From assembly GCA_019925095.2 (NCBI GenBank), contig CM034415.1:8217001-8281000 (forward strand): DNA of 64,000 nt, read 5' to 3'. The notes under the pieces are model-generated. The model had not been told where the DNA came from and searched no databases. It saw only the letters and a list, made by a program, of their open reading frames with translations. The stretch comes from Dendrolimus kikuchii (taxonomy: Eukaryota > Arthropoda > Insecta > Lepidoptera > Lasiocampidae). Position numbers and translations under genes: made by a program. Position 1 is the first letter of the stretch. Each line of letters begins with the position of its first letter. Positions 1 to 9,644 of the stretch are shown one piece after another.

Positions 1-211
1 CAGCGCGTGGAAGAAACTGAACGTCCTATCACATTCGACGCACGAAACCGTCCCAGATTTGAGGCGGAACTTCAAAAATTCCTCATTAACCTCCGTGTAG
101 AAATGCTTCTTGTGTTCGGTCGTTAGATGAGCTTTCAAGTCCTGGTAGTCGTCGATACGTTTCTGGCATAGTCTGCAGGATACAAAATATTGTGTGGTGA
201 CACAGGTCGCT
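1..211 (-). CDS. Partial zinc-finger exon at the window edge, minus-strand ZAD gene or neighbour
   Basis: Read on the minus strand, this stretch encodes a finger beginning SCRLCQKRIDDYQDLKAHL and ending TEH, then a linker, then a second CxxC (CVECDRTFSF) that runs off the window. It resembles fingers 2 and 3 of the plus-strand zinc-finger exons, where CRLC or CKIC is followed by a long linker and CAVC or CAFC. The likely role is sequence-specific DNA binding. The upstream boundary is unresolved: the frame stays open to a TGA near 253-255, and the in-frame AG acceptors (for example just before 211) give phase 2 or 0, not the phase 1 offered by the exon at 3546-3647. Either an intervening exon is missing, the splice site lies elsewhere, or this copy is altered. 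The finger assignment is firm; the gene link is inference from strand and position. Confidence 0.7.
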
Positions 212-388
212 CTGTCAGCAGTTTTAGCGCTCTTAACCGAATATTGCGTCAGTCATTTGTCTCGCGTAACAACACATCCGCCCACACGTTGTGACTTAGC
301 GTGTGTAGAATTATATATATATTGTTACGAGTTAGCGGGACTCGAATTAAAATGCCGTTAGAATTATTATAGAGTTTATTAGAACTAT

Positions 389-1000
389 TAATTATATTAA
401 CTATTTTTCAATAATTCTTTCACGGTTAAGGCTGTCCAACTTTGGAACACATTGCCTGTTGATGTCAGACAAGCTAAATCTCTATTAACATTTAAGAACA
501 TGGTCAGGAAATACTATCTGCAATATAATGATATGTAATTTTATATAATTAGTAGATATTATATTGTATATAGTTACATAGTTATTATGTTTAAATAGTT
601 GCATTTTATCACCATATCTTGTATATGTATATAACTTATGTGTATATTTATATATATAGTATAGTTATATATTTATAACTATACTATAAGCAATAAGCAA
701 GCAAGTGAGGTGTGTAAGAATAAGCCTAAATGGCGCTCTGTTGTTCGTGCCTACCCCGCAAGGGAACTGGCGTGAAGTTATGTATGTATGTATGTATATA
801 TTTATTATTAAATTGTAAGTAATCGTACAATAATTATATGTATACCATAGCCACTCCTAATCAGCAATATTCTTGCCACGGGTTGTCTGGAAGACATCGC
901 TTTTTAGCGATAAGACCGCCCTTTGTACACAATTAGTATAATACTAGTTCGTAAGTTTTCTGTAATGGTGTACAATAAAGTGTTATCTATCTATCTATCT
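389..1000 (+). mobile_element. 5'-truncated CR1/Jockey-like LINE 3' end inside solo LTR 1
   Basis: The insertion is bounded by AGAACTAT at 381-388 and again at 1001-1008, an 8-bp target duplication. Positions 418-538 encode a LINE C-terminus containing AVQLWNTLPVDVRQAKSLL followed by a stop. The 3' end carries the GTTGTCTGGAAGACATCGC block, an ACAATAAAG motif and a (TCTA)n tail. A related copy lies on the minus strand at 48285-48490. An RTE 3' fragment sits inside it at 701-798. Confidence 0.75.
701..798 (+). mobile_element. RTE-type LINE 3' end, short fragment
   Basis: It encodes the last residues of the recurrent RTE-type C-terminus (NKPKWRSVVRAYPARELA-like) followed by a TGA and a TATG microsatellite tail. 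It is the shortest copy of a family seen about ten times in the window. Confidence 0.75.
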
Positions 1001-1797
1001 AGAACTATACAAATACGTATAACACAGGTACAAATATAACCGAACACAACAAATCCAAACGTAATGCAGAACGTAATTCAATAAAACTCGTAAAGTCCGT
1101 CACTATTAGATTCCCGAATGTACACACGTCATCGTCACGCGCGTATCGTAGTTGTAACTCAATTGACCCCTCTGTCCATCAGGTCGTCGTTTTATACTTC
1201 ACAAATGCAAATGTGCCCGCCCGGCAACGTCGACACAATTTCCTAGAATTAGCTTGTAATTGTAATCCGCAACACCTGGCTAATTATGCAGCCTGCAAGC
1301 GGCCGTAAACAAGTACAATAGAACAATAGGCTATTCTCCACAATAACTAGAAACGTGTGCCAATAAATAAGTGAAAAAAAGAAAACGATCATAAAAGGAT
1401 TACAACTAGTTCAAATGCCGACAGATAATAAAATGTGCTTATACAGATCTGTACGTGGAATTTGTCTTTGTCGGGGCCTAAGTTGTAACAATATGTATAT
1501 TTTTGTGTGTGAACAATATACCCGTGTAAATAGTTAAAACCAAAATCTTAGTTTGTTTTCTCTTACACCTCAAGAACACCTGATAAGCAACCTTCCGATC
1601 AGTGCCGTAAAAAGCCTTTTGTGCGCCCTATACGAGCTTCTATAACTGCGCCCTTGTTTTTTTTAGATATTATAGGTACCCTAGCTAGAGCAATGCTATG
1701 TATACTACTTTATTTCATTCAGGGTGATAAAAGAACGCACTAGGACCTTGGTGTTGGTGGACCAATTATCTAATATTTTGGAAGAAAAATCTATTTT

Positions 1798-1916
1798 TTA
1801 CAAGCTTTTATTTAACTTGCAATGGATGTATGTATGTAAGTTCGGGTGGAATCTTGCAAGTTAAATTCGACCAACTTCCCGGATTCCGATTGAGCTGAAA
1901 TTTTGCATGTTGTTTT
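1798..1916 (+). repeat. Repeat G, partial copy
   Basis: A segment starting ACAAGCTTTTATTTAACTTG and containing ACCAACTTCCCGGATTCCG. Longer copies occur at 2768-3022, 3908-4210 (minus), 27975-28250 (minus) and 44345-44575. It has no coding content. Confidence 0.7.
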
Positions 1917-2245
1917 AATATTGAAAAATACATACAACCCTAAATTTTCATCCTTCTACCACCAACCCCTATTTTTTAATAGCAATATAAAAATAGTACT
2001 TTAATCATTTTCTACTCTGTTTGTTCAAGTAGATTCGAGTTTAGATTAACATTTGGCCCGGTAGATGACGCTGTAATTGGGTTTTAGATTTTTATTTTTT
2101 AAAGGTAGGACAATGTCTGCCGGGTACAGCTAGTACTTCTATCGTGACAGATTTCGCCAAGGCTACATTGTTCATTTGACTTTAACAATAAACAAAAGAG
2201 TATAATGTGTGTGTGTGTGTGTCAAATACATGGTAGTGTGTGTAA
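1916..2245 (-). repeat. Left arm of an inverted repeat pair flanking the exon at 3546-3647
   Basis: By eye the reverse complement matches 4245-4580 over about 330 bp at roughly 88-90%. Shared blocks include AATAGGGGTTGGTGGTAGAA and CAGCGTCATCTACCGGG. The latter is typical of a lepidopteran repeat (repeat F) that recurs at 6965, 34300, 35043, 43020 and 61760. Confidence 0.65.
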
Positions 2246-2575
2246 TATGATAAAACTACGTTTTAACTGTTTTAAGCGCGGTAATTTTATTTGATTTTGG
2301 TTTTTCCGACGTTTCGGCCACTTTTCAGTGGCCGTGATCACGGAAGACGAAGATGTCAAGTGTCAACGAGTATTGTTAAAGTTTTCTTTAGCCTACCGCC
2401 AACTTATTAATTTTAATTTTGTTTATGGTTATTATTTACTCTATGGGAGTGTAATCTAATTTACTACCGCTTCGCAACATGTTATGGCTTGAAGAGAAGA
2501 AGTGGCGCAAGAAACTCTTCAGCAAACATGCCTAGCTCTAATAATTTTATATAATATTAAAATGGGTGGAAGGAA
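2245..2575 (+). repeat. Repeat E (CGACGTTTCGGCCACTTTTC type)
   Basis: It contains TTCCGACGTTTCGGCCACTT, then ATGTCAAGTGTCAACGAGTA and GCGCAAGAAACTCTTCAGC. Related copies lie at 17660-17990 and, on the minus strand, at 31190-31500. It is noncoding and its class is not assigned. Confidence 0.6.
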
Positions 2576-2767
2576 AAATAAAAGTAATTATCAGTCAAGT
2601 TGGTTTGTGTTCCGTTGGACGCAGAAAGAGCTCACAGTGTCTTGAGGTCTGGCAGCTGGTTTTTGCTGGGTTTGGGTCTTAATAGTTTTGATAATTGGAT
2701 CCCAAACAGGTGGTACTTGCCAAACCATCTTCAGTGTGTGTAATGTTTTTATTATTGATTTAATGTA

Positions 2768-3022
2768 TTTTTACAAGCTTTTATTTATCTTGCAATTGAT
2801 GTACCTATCTATGTATGTAAGTTCGGGTGGAATCTTGCAAGTTAAATTTGACCAACTTCCCGGATTCCGATTGAGCTGAAATTTTGCACGCATACGTATA
2901 TCGCGTGACAATGCAATAATACGGTACCATGGAGCTGATCTGATGATGGAGTCGGAAGACAGACCCGTCGTGTTTGGACTCGTTTCACTTGTCTTGGCTA
3001 GCACTCTGCTGCTACATGTTCA
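2768..3022 (+). repeat. Repeat G, long copy
   Basis: It shares the ACCAACTTCCCGGATTCCG and GATGATGGAGTCGGAAGAC blocks with 3908-4210 (minus), 27975-28250 (minus) and 44345-44575. Short frames here are repeat-derived. Confidence 0.7.
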
Positions 3023-3261
3023 AAATGTCAATTTTACAGGGGCGTAATTTTAAAGTTTGACTAGTAATGATAAATCGTGTTATTCTATTATTACCAAAGG
3101 AAAAATCTTAAAAAGTTATGAATATTTCGGACTGACAATTTTTTTCCTATAAAAACACAGGCGTAGGAAGCGTCTAAACGAATAAAAAAAAAGATGTATG
3201 TCGAGATATCAATGTATTCCCGCCAGCCACGGATTAACACAAGACGTTAGACGACGACGAC

Positions 3262-3535
3262 GGCGAAAGGAGACAATTCCCTCTGTTGGGGTGGCCTGTC
3301 GTAAGAGACGACAAAACAAGCCACAGCCAGGTGTTAGGGTATATGCCCGTCTGGATGGCTACCATCCCTGGTCTAGGGTATGCCGCCATAACAATCTTGA
3401 GCTGTGTTCCAGCATTAGTGGCCAAATTCCAGTCTCCCCTTTGCACCTTTGGTGTTACGAATGCCCATAGGCGATGATAACCGCTTTCCATCAGGTGGGC
3501 CGTCTGCCTGTCTGCTGCACTTGTGCAGTAAAAAG
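3262..3535 (-). repeat. Repeat A copy, minus orientation
   Basis: This is one of about twelve copies of a 250-320 bp repeat. In the forward sense it reads CAGACAGGCAGACGGCCCAC, then a block around GGAACACAACTCAAGGTTGT, and ends near the CCTCTTACGACAGGCC block. Several short frames inside it are spurious. Confidence 0.75.
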
Positions 3536-3545
3536 AAATAGTTAC

Positions 3546-3647
3546 CTGTTTGTCTCATAGCAGCCAACTTCACCCGCATCTCTCTGATTTGAAGCAGCAT
3601 CTCTTTCTTCTCTTTCAAGTCTTTACTTTGAACTCTATTATTGACAC
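3546..3647 (-). CDS. Minus-strand ZAD gene, exon M5: short coiled-coil exon
   Basis: The acceptor ATCTTCAG precedes 3647 and the donor GTAACT follows 3546. The exon is 102 nt and runs phase 1 to phase 1, matching the upstream exon. It encodes about 34 residues, lysine-, glutamate- and methionine-rich, with KEKKEMLLQIREMRVKLAA followed by MRQT, which should form a short amphipathic helix. The C-terminal part aligns with the end of exon 8588-8767 (KKDMLLKMRKMRAKLNGLKQ) and both end at the same point in the helix and in the same phase, so the two are probably duplicated exons. They may be used in series or as alternatives. It lies between the ZAD and the presumed zinc-finger array and may serve as a dimerisation or spacer helix (inference). 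Inverted repeats flank it. Confidence 0.7.
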
Positions 3648-3659
3648 CTGAAGATATAC

Positions 3660-3907
3660 ATACATACAAACTACATAATTTATTTATTTTTAACCGCCTT
3701 CAAAGAAAAAGAGGAAGTTCTCGATTCGTAGTGTAAATCTATATATTAATACGTGAAGCAAAAACTTTGTACCCCTACTTACTAACAATGCGCGGACGGA
3801 AGAGTATGAAATTTCGCACACTTATTGTTTATATAGACAAAGAGTGCAGAATGCTAAATTTTTTCTAAAATTATGCATAGTAAGCTTTTTTAAAAAGGTT
3901 TTTTAAT
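3660..3907. repeat. Intronic patch of short repeat pieces
   Basis: It holds an AACCGCCTTCAAAGAAAAAG segment related to 10610-10800 and a stretch containing CAATGCGCGGACGGAAGAGT. I see no coding sequence. Confidence 0.4.
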
Positions 3908-4210
3908 ACAAGCTTTTGAGATCATGGATATCATGTTGCAGCTAAGTGCTAGCCAAGACAAGTGAAACGAGCCCAAACACGACGGGTCTATCTTGTTTAG
4001 TACAGGAGTTCCTGTGGCCACTTTCGACTCCATCATCAGATCAGCTCCACGGTATCATATTATTGCATTGTCACGCGATATACATATGCTTGCAAAATTT
4101 CAGCTCAATCGGAAACCGGGAAGTTGGTCAAATTTAACTTGCAAGATTCCACCTGCACTTACATACATACATAGGTACAACCATTGCAAGTTAAATAAAA
4201 GCTTGTAAAA
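3908..4210 (-). repeat. Repeat G, minus orientation
   Basis: It is the inverted counterpart of 2768-3022, sharing GATCAGCTCCA(C/T)GGTA and CTCAATCGGAAACCGGGAAG. Frames inside are repeat-derived. Confidence 0.7.
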
Positions 4211-4244
4211 ATACAATAAACCAATAAAAAAAGCATTACAGACA

Positions 4245-4740
4245 CTACCATGTATTTGACAAACACACGCATATATACTCTTTTGTTTATTGTTAAAGTC
4301 AAATGAAGAAGTGTAGCTTTGGCGAAATGTGTGATTATAGAAGTACTAGCTGTATCCAGCAAACGTTGTCTTGCCTAAAAATAAAAATCTAGAACCCAGT
4401 TACAGCGTCATCTACCGGGACCAAATGTTAATCTAAACTGGAATCAACTTGAACAAACAGAGTAGAAAATGATTAAAGTACTTATATTGCTATTAAAAAT
4501 AGGGGTTGGTGGTAGAACGATGAAAATTTAGGGTTGTACGTATGTTTCAATACTAAATCATAATAAAATATAAATAAGAAATTTTGTAAAAAAAATAATT
4601 TTTAGGGGTGGGACGACACCCTTATCATTTAGGGGTATGGAAAATAGATGTAGGCCGTTTCTCAGACCTACCCGACATGCCCACAAAATTTCATGCAGAT
4701 CGGTTCAGCCGTTTCGGAGGAGTTTGGTAACAAACACCGC
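4245..4740 (+). repeat. Right arm of the inverted repeat pair, with a repeat F tail
   Basis: Positions 4245-4580 mirror 1916-2245. The tail ends in a block reading TTTCATGCAGATCGGTTCAG, a common 3' end of lepidopteran repeats, immediately before a CA/TA microsatellite. Confidence 0.6.
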
Positions 4741-4746
4741 GACAAG

Positions 4747-4865
4747 ACACACACACACACGCACGCACGCACACACACACCCACGCACGCACGCACATAC
4801 ACACACACACACACACACGCGCACACACACACACACACGCGCACACACACACACACACACGCGCG

Positions 4866-4908
<43 letters not shown>

Positions 4909-4909
4909 G

Positions 4910-4998
<89 letters not shown>
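4747..4998. repeat. Compound (CA)n/(TA)n microsatellite
   Basis: About 125 bp of CA-rich repeat with CACG variants, then a short GCGC run, then about 130 bp of near-pure TA. Threonine/histidine and isoleucine/tyrosine frames across it are artefacts of the repeat. Confidence 0.95.
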
Positions 4999-4999
<1 letters not shown>

Positions 5000-5001
<2 letters not shown>

Positions 5002-5230
5002 AGATATAGTGATAAAATTTAAACATAATAAATATATAGCTAGCTATATGCAATATAATACTAATTATATAAAATTACATATTATCATTATATGGCAGAT
5101 AGTATTTCCTGACCATGTTCTTAAATGTTATTAGTGATTTTGCTTGTCTGACAGCAACAGGCAATGTATTCCAAAGTTGGACAGCCTTAACCTTGACAGA
5201 ATTATTGAAAAACGTTGAATTATGAATTTA
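5000..5230 (-). mobile_element. CR1/Jockey-like LINE 3' fragment
   Basis: It is the reverse complement of the LINE tail seen at 410-560, with the CCAAAGTTGGACAGCCTTAA and CAGGCAATGT blocks. It is truncated and noncoding, and ends where solo LTR 2 begins. Confidence 0.6.
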
Positions 5231-5237
5231 TTAGTAT

Positions 5238-5742
5238 TGTTACGAGTTTAGCGGGACTCGAATTAAAATGCCGTTGGAATTATTATAGAGTTTATTCCAA
5301 CTATACAAACACATATAACACAAGTACAAATATAACCGAACACAACAAATCCAAACGTAATGCAGAAGGTCGTAATTCAATAAAACGCACAAAGTCCGTC
5401 ACTATTATATCGCGCTTGTACACACGTCACGCCTTGATCGTAGTTGTCGCTGAACTGCCGTCTCTCTCCATCAGGCCGTCGTTTTATACCTCACAGATAC
5501 AAATGTGCCCGTATCGTACTCGAGTTAATCCGCCACACTTGGCTAATGATTCGACCGCAAGTGGACATAAACGAGTAGAATAAAACAATGGGCTGATCTC
5601 TAGAAACGTATGCCAATCAATAAGTAAACAAAAGAAGACGATCATAAAAGAATTACAATTAATTCAAATGCCGACGGGTAATAAATGTGCTTCTACAAAT
5701 CTGTACGTGGAATTTGTCTTTGTCGGGGCCTAGGTTGTAACA
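5238..5742 (+). mobile_element. Solo LTR 2
   Basis: A 505-bp element beginning TGTTACGAGT and ending GTTGTAACA. It is flanked by GTAT at 5234-5237 and 5743-5746. It is closest to solo LTR 1. Confidence 0.82.
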
Positions 5743-6130
5743 GTATTTTGTAGTTATTATAAGTCGAAGGGTCAATAACATCTCTTTGGCCCAAAAGTCC
5801 CCGTCTCCTCTCTCCTCTCTTTTTTGTCTATGTAAAAGCAGAAATAAAGGTTTATTATTTATTTTATAAGTATTCAATTGGACGCAGTCTCGAGATAATG
5901 CCAGCCAACAAGGACCAGAAACTTTAGATTTTAATTCCAAAATCCCTCGCATCACTCTCGATGCGGTTAATGGGACTTTTAAAAAAATAGAGGTAAACAA
6001 ATAAGCAATCGTGGCTTTATATTTACGTTTAGATACAATATAAACTTGAGTGTACCATGTTGTACACGCAAAGCATAGCACGATTCAGAATACGTGTACC
6101 GCCATCTGTTGATGGGATGGGTGAATTAAA
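5743..6130. other. Unassigned sequence between solo LTR 2 and an RTE fragment
   Basis: A 140-residue minus-strand frame starts at 6081 and reads into the LTR. Its composition is not distinctive and no domain is recognisable, so I do not call it a gene. Confidence 0.4.
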
Positions 6131-6139
6131 AAAAAATAC

Positions 6140-6550
6140 TTACATACATACATAACTTCACGCCAGTTCCCTTGCGGGGTAGGCACGAACAACAGAGTGC
6201 CATTTAGGCTTATTCTTACACACCTCACTTGCCTCTTTGACATTCATAACTCTTGTCATGCAAGCTCGTCTGTTCTTAAGGCTCCTGACATCACCTTCTG
6301 CTAGTACACGATCAATTTAATCATGGAAGGTGTGTCGTGGCCTTCCACGACTTCTGCATCCATCCACTTTTGCATTGTATATCTGTTTATTCATTCTTTC
6401 CACATACCCGAACCACCGGAGCATTCCTTTCCTTACCTTCACCCAGACACTCTCTTTCAGACCAACTCTCTTTCTTACTTCGGTATTACGAACGCGGTCC
6501 GCGAGCGTCACTCCGCAGATTTTGCGCAGTGCTCGCATCTCTCTAAAAAA
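6140..6550 (-). mobile_element. RTE-type LINE 3' fragment
   Basis: The minus strand encodes the end of a reverse transcriptase: MRALRKICGVTLADRVRNTE, then MLRWFGYVERM, then KVDGCRSRGRPRHTFHD, followed after disruptions by the RAYPARELA end and a TATG tail. It is broken by frameshifts. Confidence 0.8.
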
Positions 6551-6559
6551 AAATTAGAT

Positions 6560-6790
6560 CCATCATAATCGGGATGGGTTGCTATTGTAAAAGCCAGCTA
6601 ACAAAATAGCCACGGCTAAGTTGTCACTTGTCAGCCACTTCATCAACCGGTTATTGGTTGTCGAATAAAAGCAACAACTGACAAGTTTTTTTTTCTGTGA
6701 TGAAAAGTGGTTACCGTCGCCTATGGATGTTTGCAACACCAGGAGTGTTACCAACGCGTTGCAGACCTACAAAAAAAATTATTACGCCCA
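6560..6790. repeat. Degraded repeat A-like patch
   Basis: It contains GCCTATGGATGTTTGCAACA, related to repeat A, within otherwise unassigned AT-rich sequence. Confidence 0.4.
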
Positions 6791-6896
6791 TCTAAAAAAA
6801 AACCCCATGTCATGGCAAAAGTAAAAGCCGCGACGGGAAGTTTTCTCCAGATCATTACTATTAATTTAATAATAATTATACTATAGACTATTGAAT

Positions 6897-6908
6897 ATAT
6901 ATGTATGT

Positions 6909-6966
<58 letters not shown>
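6897..6966. repeat. (TA)n microsatellite
   Basis: About 55 bp of pure TA immediately precedes a repeat F copy. Confidence 0.9.
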
Positions 6967-7140
6967 TAGCTGTCCCGGCAGACGTTGTTCTGCCCTGAAG
7001 AAATGAAATTTAGAACCCGATTCCAGCGCCACCTACCGGGTCCAAATGTAAGCTATCCTATCTTTCAAGTCGGGTCAAACTGCACACGGTGTGCAAATTT
7101 GATTAAAATCGGTCAAGTAGTTTACGAGTCCATCGCGGAC
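6967..7140 (+). repeat. Repeat F copy
   Basis: It begins AGCTGTCCCGGCAGACGTTG and includes CAGCGCCACCTACCGGGTCC and a closing AAAATCGGTCAAGTAG block, the recurrent order of this family. Confidence 0.65.
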
Positions 7141-7163
7141 AAACAACGTGACACGTAATTTAT

Positions 7164-7171
7164 ATATATTA

Positions 7172-7226
<55 letters not shown>
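7164..7226. repeat. (AT)n microsatellite
   Basis: About 55 bp of alternating AT follows a repeat F copy, paralleling the arrangement at 6897-6966. Confidence 0.9.
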
Positions 7227-7231
<5 letters not shown>

Positions 7232-7340
7232 ATGTATTTAATTTATAAAATATGTAGTTTAAGTATGTTTATTTATTATATACCTAATAATCTGCACCAG
7301 GTGGTGCAGATTATTAGATTACTAGATGTAGGTACATCGC

Positions 7341-7500
7341 CAGACTAGGTTAAACTATTCCTTACATTAGGTTGCCTGGAAGAGGCTTCTTTAAGCGACA
7401 AGGCCGCCTATTGTTTCTACCATGACAATACTGTAATTGTGTATTTTTTAAATTGTATTTTTAGTGAGCAATAAGTGTTATATATCTATCTAATAATTCA
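7341..7500 (+). mobile_element. LINE 3' tail (GGTTGCCTGGAAGAGGC type)
   Basis: It has the conserved GGTTGCCTGGAAGAGGCTTC and GCGACAAGGCCGCCTATTG blocks and ends in TATCTATCTA. Similar tails are at 863-1000, 29020-29160 and 48285-48490. Confidence 0.6.
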
Positions 7501-7564
7501 CTCCCAAATATACCCCTCAAATTACATAACAAACAAATAAAATAAAAAAAACAATTAAATAACA

Positions 7565-7870
7565 CTGTGGAGAGATACAAAAAGAATATTATGAATGCTA
7601 TTTCACCATTTGTTAATTACGACCATAGGACATGAGATGCAAGTTTGGCTGAAATGCAGTTCGCAATTAACAATTCAGTAAATGAAAGTACTAGTTACAC
7701 GCGAGCATTCCTAGAACACGGTAAAGAATTCGTGGACATGTGGTTCACACTATTTGGAAATTCCCGATTTGCACAATCTCGTATTTTAATGCTCCGGAAT
7801 GTTCACATAACTCTCTTTTTTGTACAGTCGTGGTATGAAAATGTTCGCCAGTTAACAAATTGTTTTTAAA
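7565..7870 (+). pseudogene. Ty3/gypsy integrase remnant
   Basis: The frame reads ERYKKNIMNAISPFVNYDH, then a TGA where the family has tryptophan, then LAEMQFAINNSVNESTSYT. This is the C-terminal part of the integrase core of Ty3/gypsy retrotransposons. It is a broken fragment with no adjacent LTR. It may belong to the same kind of element as the solo LTRs, but nothing here proves it. Confidence 0.65.
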
Positions 7871-7959
7871 ACTAAGTCACAGAACAGACTATTCGTATTC
7901 TACTAAGTCCAGAATGTTTTCTCCATGTCGTCGCTGCAGAATAATAGTATACCATCAGC

Positions 7960-8150
7960 AGAAAGGGCATTACCTTTGGCGGCGTCCCTCACTGCAACGC
8001 AGAGGCTCCGGGTTCGATTCTTGTTACAGCAAATTTCGGAAACTTATTTTCTTCATTATTTACTATGGTCTGGGTGTCTGGAATCGGCCCCAGAGTAGTA
8101 CGTTGTATACTACCCATAACATAAGCGTAACTTGCTTAATTTGAGTATCT
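7960..8150 (+). mobile_element. tRNA-derived SINE, 5'-truncated
   Basis: It contains CTCACTGCAACGCAGAGGCT and a B box GGGTTCGATTC, then CTGGGTGTCTGGAATCGGCC, as in the full copy at 47510. The A box is missing or degraded. Confidence 0.65.
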
Positions 8151-8400
8151 TATACTAATATATAAAGCTGAAGAGTTTGTTAGGTTGAACGCGCTAATCT
8201 CAGGAACTACTGGTCTGCTTTGAAAAATTCTTTCAGTGTTAGATAGCCCATTTATCGAGGAAGGGTATAGGCTATATATCATCACGCTAAGACTAATAGC
8301 AGTGGAGCACCAATGAAGAATGTTTCAATAACGGGGGTTTTGAAAACAAATTCCACGCGTACAACGTCGCGGGCACAGCTAGTATACAATATGTGTGTTT
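8150..8400. repeat. Lepidopteran repeat tail
   Basis: It contains CTAATCTCAGGAACTACTGG and TTCCACGCGTACAACGTCGC and is an inverted relative of the insert at 41935-42180. It is noncoding. Confidence 0.5.
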
Positions 8401-8459
8401 GTCTGCCGATTATTATTGTATAACATTTATTTCGCGAGTTTTACACCCAAGAATATTCA

Positions 8460-8580
8460 CAAAGTGGTGTCCCGCGGGCAGGCCATTGGAATTAACAGAA
8501 TACCGAAATCAAATCAACCTGCAATTGAGATTATAGTATCTGGCTGTTTTGGCGAGATAGTAATAAGTGCTTTAAAAAGT
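8460..8580. repeat. Short repeat abutting exon M4
   Basis: GCCATTGGAATTAACAGAAT and the following ATACCGAAATCA also occur at 35385-35460, next to plus-gene exon 4. The shared piece lies in an intron in both genes. Confidence 0.5.
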
Positions 8581-8587
8581 AACTCAC

Positions 8588-8767
8588 CAGCTTGCTTCAA
8601 GCCATTCAACTTGGCCCTCATCTTCCTCATTTTGAGCAGCATATCTTTCTTCAGCTCCATTTCTTTGGCGTGAGTTTTTTTCGTGGAAACTCTCCTCTTT
8701 GTCGGTGCGCCCTTCATCATCTTCGACGCTTTTAATCTCGTCCTCAGTGTTCTTGGCTCCGGTTTCA
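8588..8767 (-). CDS. Minus-strand ZAD gene, exon M4: basic and coiled-coil linker exon
   Basis: The acceptor TATTATTACAG precedes 8767 and the donor GTGAGT follows 8588. The 180-nt exon runs phase 1 to phase 1. It encodes about 60 residues starting VKPEPRTLRTRLKASKMMKG. A strongly basic stretch (PTKRRVSTKKTHAK) could act as a nuclear localisation signal, and the end (KKDMLLKMRKMRAKLNGLKQ) is predicted to be helical and aligns with exon M5. The start VKPEP is reminiscent of VKPAP in plus-gene exon 42451-42523. It joins in frame to the acidic exon at 12895-13017. The role is inferred as a nuclear linker between the ZAD and the DNA-binding domain. Confidence 0.82.
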
Positions 8768-8865
8768 CTGTAATAATATGTTAACAGCTACTAACAGCGC
8801 TTTCCATTAGTAGCTCATAGCTATTCGATCATGGTATGTACTTTTAGTTTTTTTTTTATATATGT

Positions 8866-9118
8866 TTAAGGCTTGGCAACTAGGCCTTTAAGCCAGGCGC
8901 AGTTGTATTGTAGGCTACAATCCACACCATTCAACGGAGTTCTTGTGAAAACTCGAAAGGCCACATTTGACTATACAGTTCACATTTCTCACAAAAACAC
9001 ATAATCACTACTCAAAAATTATCAATATCCTACAACTATTGTTTATTTTAGAGTAATTTTACACATTTTTAGAAAATAAAACTGCACAGCACAACGTCCC
9101 CTTTCAGTTCCCGCCAAA
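8866..9118 (+). repeat. Repeat H, complete-looking copy
   Basis: It begins AAGGCTTGGCAACTAGGCCT and ends TTCAGTTCCCGCC. It matches 9645-10340 (interrupted), 12510-12768 (minus) and 17100-17312. It is noncoding. Confidence 0.75.
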
Positions 9119-9644
9119 AAGTCCTACTTTTACAGTTATTTAGTTGCATAGTTGTTCTTGTCAGGTTTCTTTTTAAAGTTAATAATTAATTTTGTAATGC
9201 AGTAAATGTACCCTCTTGTTTCTAAACGATACAATCGGCCATTTCCTTAATTAAATAATAATGTTATATTTTTATATCATTATAAATAAAACGGCAGTGG
9301 TATTTGATCGTCAGCCATTACGCTTTATTCGTAGGAAGAAGGAGGAACATGGACACCGGAACCACAGACAAAGAATATAATTTAGTCTACTGTTACTATT
9401 TGGTCCACGAGAATATCACCTAATATATTTAATGTATACTTTATAACATTTTATTTATTCAGTGATTAGTGCTTGTTTTGTATAAAGTGGTTGTCCATAA
9501 ATTTAGTTCCATTTTATATAACAATAATATTGTTCAACACTTCTTTAAATATTAATTCGTCGTGGACTGTAAATATTTTAATTATTAAAGAAAACTACAC
9601 ATGCGTAATACAATGACGATTTTAATAATATTTTTTTTTAAAGT
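9119..9644. other. Intronic stretch without a recognised feature
   Basis: AT-rich single-copy-looking sequence between two repeat H copies. I see no exon with flanking splice sites in a usable phase and no known element. Confidence 0.4.

Larger units (their letters stand above)
323..1490 (+). mobile_element. Solo LTR 1, interrupted by a LINE fragment
   Basis: The element begins TGTTACGAGT and ends GTTGTAACA, and is flanked by ATAT on both sides (319-322 and 1491-1494), a 4-bp target duplication. It matches the copies at 5238, 40753 and 43376. No internal retroviral-type sequence adjoins it, so it is a solo LTR left by recombination. A LINE insertion at 389-1000 splits it; without that the LTR is about 550 bp. 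The 4-bp duplication and TG...CA ends suggest a Ty3/gypsy-type element (inference). Confidence 0.8.

Noticed and set aside
4637..5134. Long open frames on both strands over the CA/TA tract
   Set aside because: They consist of dipeptide repeats from a microsatellite and have no other support.
5659..6081. A 140-residue minus-strand frame as a gene
   Set aside because: It runs into a solo LTR and shows no domain, signal or splice support.
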